Below are positions 6,958 to 11,228 of a DNA stretch of 11,228 nucleotides, one piece after another; the stretch's first letter is position 1, and each line of letters starts with the position of its first letter. A program made the translations under genes and the position numbers. Source of the DNA: DASZZZ01 sp036260375. Lineage in GTDB: Bacteria > Actinomycetota > CADDZG01 > WHSQ01. The notes under the pieces are model-generated. The model did not search any database, was not told the DNA's origin, and saw only the letters and a list, made by a program, of their open reading frames with translations. The stretch covers positions 1 to 11,228 of the forward strand of contig DASZZZ010000043.1 of NCBI GenBank assembly GCA_036260375.1. The letters are read 5' to 3'.

Positions 6958-7710
6958 ATGGACGTCGCCGCCGCCGCAGTCGTCCCGCACGCGCCGCTGC
7001 TCGTCCCCGGCGTCGCCGGCGCGCGCGACGACGACGCGCTCGCGCGCGTGCGCGCCGCGACGATCGAGGCGTTCCCGCGCGCGGCCGACGCCGTCGTCGT
7101 GCTGTCGCCCCACGGACGCGCGGCGGGGGTGTACCGGCGCGTGCGGGGGTCGCTCGACGGCTTCGGGCTCGCCGGTTGCGCGGTCGACGTGCCGACCGAC
7201 GACGCGCTCGCGCGCGCGCTCGCCGAGTCGTGGGGCCGTCCGCTGCTGGACGAGCCGTGCGACCACGGCGTCGTCGTCCCGCTGGCGCTCGCGCGGCCGT
7301 CGATCCCCGTCGTCGCCGCGACACTGCCCGAGTGCACCGGTCCCGGCGCCGGTCCGGTGCGGGACGCGCTCGGCGACGGCGTCCGGGTCGCCGCCGCGTT
7401 GCGTGCCGTGACGGCCGAGGCGCGCGTCGCGTTCGTCGCGAGCGCGCACACGGCGGCGTCGCTGACGACGCGCGCGCCGCTGACCGAGCGGCCCGAGGGC
7501 CGCGCGCTGGACGACGTCGTGATCGCCGCGCTCGCCGGCGACGCGGCGCGCATCGGCGCGCTCGACGAGCGCGCGTGGAGCGACGCCGGCGCGTGCGGCG
7601 GGGGCCCGCTGCGCGCGTTCGCGTCGCTCGCGTCCGGGATGCGCGCCGAGGTGCGCGCCTACGACGCGCCGCTCGGCGTCGGCTACGTCGTCGCGGCCGC
7701 GCTGCCGTGA
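6958..7710 (+). CDS. LigB-like (class III extradiol dioxygenase fold) protein of unknown substrate
   Basis: A 250-residue protein resembling the catalytic B subunit of class III ring-cleaving dioxygenases, in the group represented in Mycobacterium tuberculosis by Rv2728c, also next to miaA. Candidate metal or catalytic residues are H11 (VVPHAPLL), H52 (LSPHG), H103 (CDHGVVVPL) and H164 (ASAHTAAS). The end Y236-DAPLGVGYVVAA is typical of this actinobacterial group. There is no signal peptide or membrane helix, so it is probably cytoplasmic. It starts 21 bp after miaB without a clear SD, and its stop overlaps the miaA start (GTGA), so it is co-translated with the tRNA modification gene. No ring-cleavage substrate is implied by the context. 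The family also contains MEMO-type proteins with no such activity, so the enzymatic role is open. The fold assignment is fairly sure; the function is not known. Confidence 0.85.
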   Translation: MDVAAAAVVPHAPLLVPGVAGARDDDALARVRAATIEAFPRAADAVVVLSPHGRAAGVYRRVRGSLDGFGLAGCAVDVPTDDALARALAESWGRPLLDEPCDHGVVVPLALARPSIPVVAATLPECTGPGAGPVRDALGDGVRVAAALRAVTAEARVAFVASAHTAASLTTRAPLTERPEGRALDDVVIAALAGDAARIGALDERAWSDAGACGGGPLRAFASLASGMRAEVRAYDAPLGVGYVVAAALP

Positions 7711-8609
7711 AGGCCCGCGTCGCGGCGCTCGTGGGCGCGACCGCGGTCGGCAAGACCGACGTCGCGCTCGACGTCGCGCGGCGGCTCGGCGCGGAGGTCG
7801 TGTCGGTCGACTCCATGCAGGTCTATCGCGGCATGGACGTCGGAACCGCGAAGCCGACCGTCGCCCAGCGCGCGCTCGTGCGGCACCACCTCCTCGACGT
7901 CCTCGACCCCGAAGAGGCGCTCAGCGTGGCGCGCTTCCAGGCGCTCGCGCGCGCCGCGATCGCCGAGGTCGCGGCGCGCGGCCGGCTCCCGCTGCTCGTC
8001 GGGGGCTCGGGGCTCTATTTCCGCGCCGTGGTCGACGACCTCCGCTTCCCGCCGCACGCGCCCGACGTCCGCCGCGCGCTCGAGGACGAGGCGGCCAGGG
8101 TCGGGGCCGCGGCGTTGCACGCGCGCCTCGCGGGCGTCGACCCGGACGCGGCCGCGCGCATCGAGCCGTCGAACGAGCGTCGCATCGTCCGCGCGCTCGA
8201 GGTCGTCGAGGCGACCGGGCGCCCGTTCTCGGAGGAGTCGTCGTGGGACCGTTACGACAGCCTCTACGACCTCGATGTCGCGGGGCTGGAGCGCCCGCGC
8301 GCCGAGCTCTACGAACGGATCGCGGCGCGCGTCGACGACATGCTCGAGCGCGGGCTCGTCGACGAGGCGCGCCGGCTCGCCGTCCGGGGGCTGGGCGCCA
8401 CCGCGCGCCAGGCGCTCGGCTACCGCCAGGTTCTCGACGCGCCGGAGGCGTCGCCCGCGGACCTGCGCGACGCGATCGTGCGCGCGACGAAGAGGTTCGC
8501 GCGCCGCCAGGAGTCGTGGTTTCGCGCCGACCCGCGCGTCGTGTGGTTCGACGCGCGCGATCCCGAGCTCGCGGAGCGCCTGACGCGCCACTTCGCGCGT
8601 CGAGCGTGA
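7707..8609 (+). CDS. miaA: tRNA dimethylallyltransferase (MiaA)
   Basis: Transfers the dimethylallyl group from DMAPP to N6 of A37 in tRNAs reading UNN codons, producing the i6A that MiaB then thiomethylates. The 300-residue product has a P-loop G10-ATAVGKT17 (the second residue is Ala where Pro is usual), the DSMQVYRGMDVGTAKP block from catalytic D35 to P50, and VGGSGLYFRAVVD near 98-110, where Ser101 replaces the commoner Thr. Near the C-terminus are QALGYRQV and RFARRQESWFR, the usual tRNA-binding end. The start is GTG 7707, overlapping the preceding stop by two bases (GTGA). No SD is visible, so translation probably depends on termination of the LigB-like gene. This frame is also open upstream through miaB as a GC artefact, so the start rests on homology and overlap. 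Confidence 0.97.
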   Translation: MKARVAALVGATAVGKTDVALDVARRLGAEVVSVDSMQVYRGMDVGTAKPTVAQRALVRHHLLDVLDPEEALSVARFQALARAAIAEVAARGRLPLLVGGSGLYFRAVVDDLRFPPHAPDVRRALEDEAARVGAAALHARLAGVDPDAAARIEPSNERRIVRALEVVEATGRPFSEESSWDRYDSLYDLDVAGLERPRAELYERIAARVDDMLERGLVDEARRLAVRGLGATARQALGYRQVLDAPEASPADLRDAIVRATKRFARRQESWFRADPRVVWFDARDPELAERLTRHFARRA

Positions 8610-8718
8610 CGTCATCGGCGGGCGGCTCGGGACGTCGCACGCCGCGCGGCGGTCCGCGGCGGGGCGTTCGGCTCCGGCGAGACGGCGCGCGCCGACGGGG
8701 ACGCCGCCGCCGCTCGGG

Positions 8719-8730
8719 TACCGTGGAGGC
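8719..8730 (+). promoter_or_regulatory. Candidate leaderless promoter plus SD-like hexamer before dapF
   Basis: TACCGT (8719-8724, matching TANNNT) is followed by exactly six bases, GGAGGC, and then the dapF ATG at 8731. This spacing puts the expected transcription start on the A of the ATG. The six bases between include GGAGG, which would serve as a Shine-Dalgarno on longer transcripts reading through from miaA. No -35 resembling TTGACA stands 16-18 bp upstream. The preceding 120 bp after miaA holds no gene and no recognisable terminator. Confidence 0.48.
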
Positions 8731-9612
8731 ATGCGTTTCGCCAAGTGGCACGGGTCCCACAACGACTTCGTCATGCTCGCCGATCCCGACGACGCGATCG
8801 AGCTCACCGCGCCGCGCGCCCGCGCCCTGTGCGACCGGCGCGCCGGGGTCGGCGCCGACGGCGTCATACGCGTCGCTCCGGGCCGCGACGGCGCGGACGT
8901 GACGATGGACTACCGCAACGCCGACGGGTCGCACGCGGAGATGTGCGGCAACGGCATCCGTTGCGTCGCGCTGTTCGCGCGCGCCGAGGGCCTCGCGACC
9001 GGTTCCCGCATGTCGGTCGCGACGGGGGCCGGGGTGCGCGCCGTCACGATCCTGGAGTCGGGCGACGTGCGCGTCGACATGGGCGTGCCGGACTTCGAGC
9101 CCGCGCGCGTGCCGGTCGAGTGGGACGGCGCCGACGCGCTGCGCGTCGAGCTGGAGCTCGACGATGCGCGCGTCGTCGACCTGGGGCTCGACGACGCCGT
9201 GGTCGAGGCCTCGTGCCTGTCGATGGGCAACCCACACGCGGTCGTGTTCGTCGACGACGTCGCGGCGGTTGCACTGGGGGCGATCGGGCCCGTGCTCGAG
9301 CGCCACCGGCGCTTCCCGCACGGAGCGAACGTGGAGGTCGCGCGCGTCGAGTCACCCGAGCGCGTCGCGATGCGCGTGTGGGAGCGCGGCTCCGGCGAGA
9401 CGCACGCGTGCGGTACCGGCGCGTGTGCGGTTGCGGTCGCCGCGCGCACGCTGCGAGGCGCCGCCGCGCGCGTCGTGGTGGCGCAGCCGGGTGGCGACGT
9501 CGTCGTCGAGTGGAGCGGCCCCGGTTCGCCCGCGTATCTGATCGGTCCGGCGATCGAGTCCTACCGCGGCGACGTCGACCTCGACGCGCTCGCGGCCGTG
9601 GTGGCGCGGTGA
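8731..9612 (+). CDS. dapF: Diaminopimelate epimerase
   Basis: Interconverts LL- and meso-diaminopimelate by a two-base, cofactor-free mechanism, supplying lysine synthesis and peptidoglycan cross-links; cytoplasmic. The 293-residue product has the two catalytic cysteines C72 (EMCGNGIRC) and C227 (GETHACGTGACA), each in its family motif. It also has MDYRNADGS (59-67), GNPHAVVFVDD (166-176) and the N-terminal KWHGSHNDFV. That last motif differs from the common HG-x-G-NDF and is nearer the actinobacterial HGTENDF form. Length is normal. The ATG at 8731 has a good SD-like GGAGG and a -10 hexamer at leaderless spacing. It follows miaA after 121 bp and overlaps hflX by four bases, so dapF and hflX probably form a unit that can be transcribed with or without miaB-miaA. 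Confidence 0.97.
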   Translation: MRFAKWHGSHNDFVMLADPDDAIELTAPRARALCDRRAGVGADGVIRVAPGRDGADVTMDYRNADGSHAEMCGNGIRCVALFARAEGLATGSRMSVATGAGVRAVTILESGDVRVDMGVPDFEPARVPVEWDGADALRVELELDDARVVDLGLDDAVVEASCLSMGNPHAVVFVDDVAAVALGAIGPVLERHRRFPHGANVEVARVESPERVAMRVWERGSGETHACGTGACAVAVAARTLRGAAARVVVAQPGGDVVVEWSGPGSPAYLIGPAIESYRGDVDLDALAAVVAR

Positions 9613-10904
9613 CGCACGCGACGCGCCCCGAGCGCGAGCGCGCCGTGCTCGTCGGAGCGGCGTTCGGCGGCGCACCGCTCGAGGAGGTCGAGTGGTCGCT
9701 CGACGAGCTCGAGGCGCTCGCCGACACCGCCGGAGCGGAGACGGTGGACCGCGTCGTGCAGCGCCGCGACGTCCCCGACGCGAACAGCTACCTCGGCAAG
9801 GGCAAGGCGCGCGAGGTCGTCGACGTCGCGGCCGCGCTCGACGCCGACATGGTGATCTTCGACGACGAGCTCACGCCGGCGCAGGGCCGCAACCTCGAGG
9901 AGATCGCCGGCGTCAACCCGCTCGCGGAGCGCGGGCTCAAGATCATCGACCGCACCGGGCTGATCCTCGACATCTTCGCCCAGCACGCGCGCTCGGCCGA
10001 GGGCAAGCTGCAGGTCGAGCTCGCGCAGCTCGACTACCGTCTCCCGCGCCTGCGCGGATGGGGCGACGTCCTGTCGCGCCTCGGGGGCGGCATCGGGACG
10101 AGGGGGCCGGGCGAGACCGCGCTCGAGGCCGAGCGGCGTGCGATCCTGCGCCGCATCCAGCGCGTCAAGAAGGACCTCGAGGACCTCGAGCGGACGCGCC
10201 GCGTCAAGCGCCAGGGCCGCGTGCGCGCCGGCGTGCCGGTCGCCGCGCTCGTCGGCTACACGAACGCGGGCAAGTCGACGCTGCTGCGCCGGCTCACGCA
10301 GGCCGACGTCCTCGTGCAGGACCGCCTGTTCTCGACGCTCGACCCGACGACGCGCCGCCTCGATCTGCCCCACGACCACACGGTCCTGCTGACCGACACG
10401 GTCGGCTTCGTGCGCAAGCTGCCGCACCAGCTCGTCGAGGCGTTCCGCTCGACGCTGGAGGAGGTCTCCGACGCCGACCTCGTGCTGCACGTCGTGGACG
10501 GCTCCCGCCCCGACCAGGAGGGCCAGCTGGCGGCGGTGCGGGAGGTGTTCGCCGAGATCGGCGCCGACCGGGTGCCGGAGCTCGTGGTGATCAACAAGGC
10601 CGACGCGGCCGACCCGATGGTGCTCGCCCGGCTCCGGCAGCGCGAGCCGCACTCCGTGGTGGTGTCCGCCAAGACCGGCGAGGGGATCCCCGAGGCGCTG
10701 GCGCGGATCGAGCAGGAGCTGCCGCGGCCCGGCGTCGAGTTCGAGGCGCTGCTGCCCTACGAGCGCGGCGACCTGCTCAACCGGATCCACACCTCCGGCG
10801 ACATCGACCACCTCGAGCACACCGGCGAGGGCACCGTCGTGCGCGGCCGCGTGCACGAGGGGCTCGCCGGCGAGCTGGCGCCGTACCTCACGACACGCGC
10901 CTGA
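9609..10904 (+). CDS. hflX: Ribosome-associated GTPase HflX
   Basis: GTPase that binds the 50S subunit and splits or rescues stalled ribosomes under stress. The 431-residue protein has an N-terminal HflX domain (YLGKGKAREV at 61-70, FDDELTPAQ-x-RNLE at 84-97, DRTGLILDIFAQHA at 114-127, and the glycine-rich LGGGIGTRGPGET at 158-170). A basic coiled coil (about 172-206) leads to the G domain: G1 GYTNAGKST (216-224), G2 region FSTLDPTTR (241-249), G3 DTVGF (263-267), G4 NKAD (329-332), G5 SAK (353-355). The short C-terminal domain includes PYERGDLLNRIH. GTG 9609 overlaps the dapF stop (GTGA), implying coupling. Serine codons switch from TCG or AGC (seven sites up to residue 281) to TCC only (five sites from residue 287), and valine shifts from mostly GTC to mostly GTG at about the same place. 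The next gene is convergent, 6 bp away. Confidence 0.97.
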   Translation: MTHATRPERERAVLVGAAFGGAPLEEVEWSLDELEALADTAGAETVDRVVQRRDVPDANSYLGKGKAREVVDVAAALDADMVIFDDELTPAQGRNLEEIAGVNPLAERGLKIIDRTGLILDIFAQHARSAEGKLQVELAQLDYRLPRLRGWGDVLSRLGGGIGTRGPGETALEAERRAILRRIQRVKKDLEDLERTRRVKRQGRVRAGVPVAALVGYTNAGKSTLLRRLTQADVLVQDRLFSTLDPTTRRLDLPHDHTVLLTDTVGFVRKLPHQLVEAFRSTLEEVSDADLVLHVVDGSRPDQEGQLAAVREVFAEIGADRVPELVVINKADAADPMVLARLRQREPHSVVVSAKTGEGIPEALARIEQELPRPGVEFEALLPYERGDLLNRIHTSGDIDHLEHTGEGTVVRGRVHEGLAGELAPYLTTRA

Positions 10905-10910
10905 TGCCGC

Positions 10911-11228
10911 TCAGCGCGCGGTGAGGTAGTCGCGCACCGTCGCCCACGCCTCGTCCGGTGAGGCGGCCTCGGTGAGGTGCGGGCGGAACAGGTCGGAGGC
11001 GAGGTCCAGCAGCCCGAGCGCGGTGCGCTCCAGGTTGCCGGTGGAGAACAGCGCGGTGAGCGCCATCCCCACCGCCGGCCACGCCTGCTCGACCCGGCGG
11101 AACGGGTTGAGGTCGTCGCGGGCGTCGGGGCGCTCCGCGGGCACGTGCCGGGCCAGCAGCACCAGGAAGTGCCGCAGACCGTAGCGGTGCACGAAGTCCA
11201 GCCCCGACAGCCGCTCGCCGCGGCGGTG
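10911..11228 (-). CDS. C-terminal part of an unrecognised helical protein
   Basis: The last 105 residues of a minus-strand protein whose start lies beyond the window. A GTG at 11192 could start translation, but the frame stays open to the window end with protein-like sequence (GERLSGLDFVHRYGLRHF), so a larger protein is likelier. The visible part looks mostly helical and cytoplasmic: RYGLRHFLVLLARH, then NPFRRVEQAWP, then an amphipathic stretch TALGLLDLASDLF and a final DEAWATVRDYL. No catalytic motif, signal or membrane helix is evident. The RRVEQAWP segment faintly recalls helical C-terminal regions of some nucleotidyltransferases, but I cannot name a family. It converges on hflX, with only 6 bp between stops and no visible terminator. 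Its codon style matches the end of hflX more than the rest of the window. Confidence 0.6.
   Translation of the reverse strand, partial: HRRGERLSGLDFVHRYGLRHFLVLLARHVPAERPDARDDLNPFRRVEQAWPAVGMALTALFSTGNLERTALGLLDLASDLFRPHLTEAASPDEAWATVRDYLTAR

Noticed and set aside
5899..7449. Minus-strand frame of 516 codons opposite miaB and the LigB-like gene
   Set aside because: It spans two supported genes in antisense and has the biased Arg/Ala/Asp/Val composition expected of the complement of GC-rich codons.
5313..8609. Open frame of about 1100 codons running through miaB and the LigB-like gene into miaA
   Set aside because: Only its last 300 codons encode MiaA. The upstream part is arginine-rich, without motifs, and overlaps the well-supported MiaB in another register; it is a high-GC artefact.
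9561..10856. Minus-strand frame of 431 codons opposite hflX
   Set aside because: It mirrors HflX and shows only low-complexity Leu/Val/Asp/Arg sequence.
8745..10904. Frame fused ahead of hflX, suggesting a 719-residue protein
   Set aside because: The upstream half is an out-of-frame, arginine-rich shadow of dapF. HflX homology begins at the GTG at 9609.
1..11228. CRISPR arrays, tRNA or rRNA genes, insertion sequences, phage genes
   Set aside because: No regularly spaced repeats, no tRNA-like cloverleaf or rRNA motifs and no transposase or integrase were recognised on either strand.

Overview
The window is about 11 kb of very GC-rich DNA with GTG starts, stop/start overlaps and long spurious open frames in most registers. 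The gene set (RNase Y, then miaB, a LigB-like protein, miaA, dapF, hflX) points to an actinobacterium. The miaB side resembles the order known from Mycobacterium (miaB ... Rv2728c-miaA-dapF-hflX). Mycobacteria lack an rny-type RNase Y, so a deeper lineage such as Thermoleophilia is more likely. The lineage is an inference from gene order and composition, not a measured placement.

Layout. (1) 3-1451, plus strand: RNase Y lacking its N-terminal membrane anchor, which lies before the window. (2) 1540-5350: four genes between rny and miaB. A small plus-strand protein resembles a free-standing subtilase propeptide (inhibitor I9-like). It converges on three minus-strand genes: a DUF6065-like protein, a subtilisin-family (S8) serine protease without a recognisable signal peptide, and a secreted Calx-beta protein with a clear signal peptide. 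(3) 5479-10904, plus strand: miaB, a LigB-like (class III extradiol dioxygenase fold) protein, miaA, dapF and hflX. Two junctions overlap as GTGA, which suggests translational coupling, and dapF appears to have its own leaderless promoter. (4) 10911-11228, minus strand: the C-terminal part of an unrecognised protein, ending 6 bp from the end of hflX.

How the genes relate. MiaA and MiaB act in sequence on A37 of tRNAs reading UNN codons (isopentenylation, then methylthiolation). DapF makes meso-diaminopimelate for lysine and peptidoglycan. HflX is a ribosome-associated GTPase and RNase Y starts mRNA decay, so most of the window is conserved translation, RNA and cell-wall housekeeping. The least ordinary part is the 1540-5350 block. 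There the separate I9-like protein and the protease next to it share a similar propeptide end, and both lack export signals, so they may be a cytoplasmic protease and its trans-acting inhibitor or folding helper. A second oddity is an abrupt change of serine and valine codon choice inside hflX near 10450, which may mark recombination or an assembly join.
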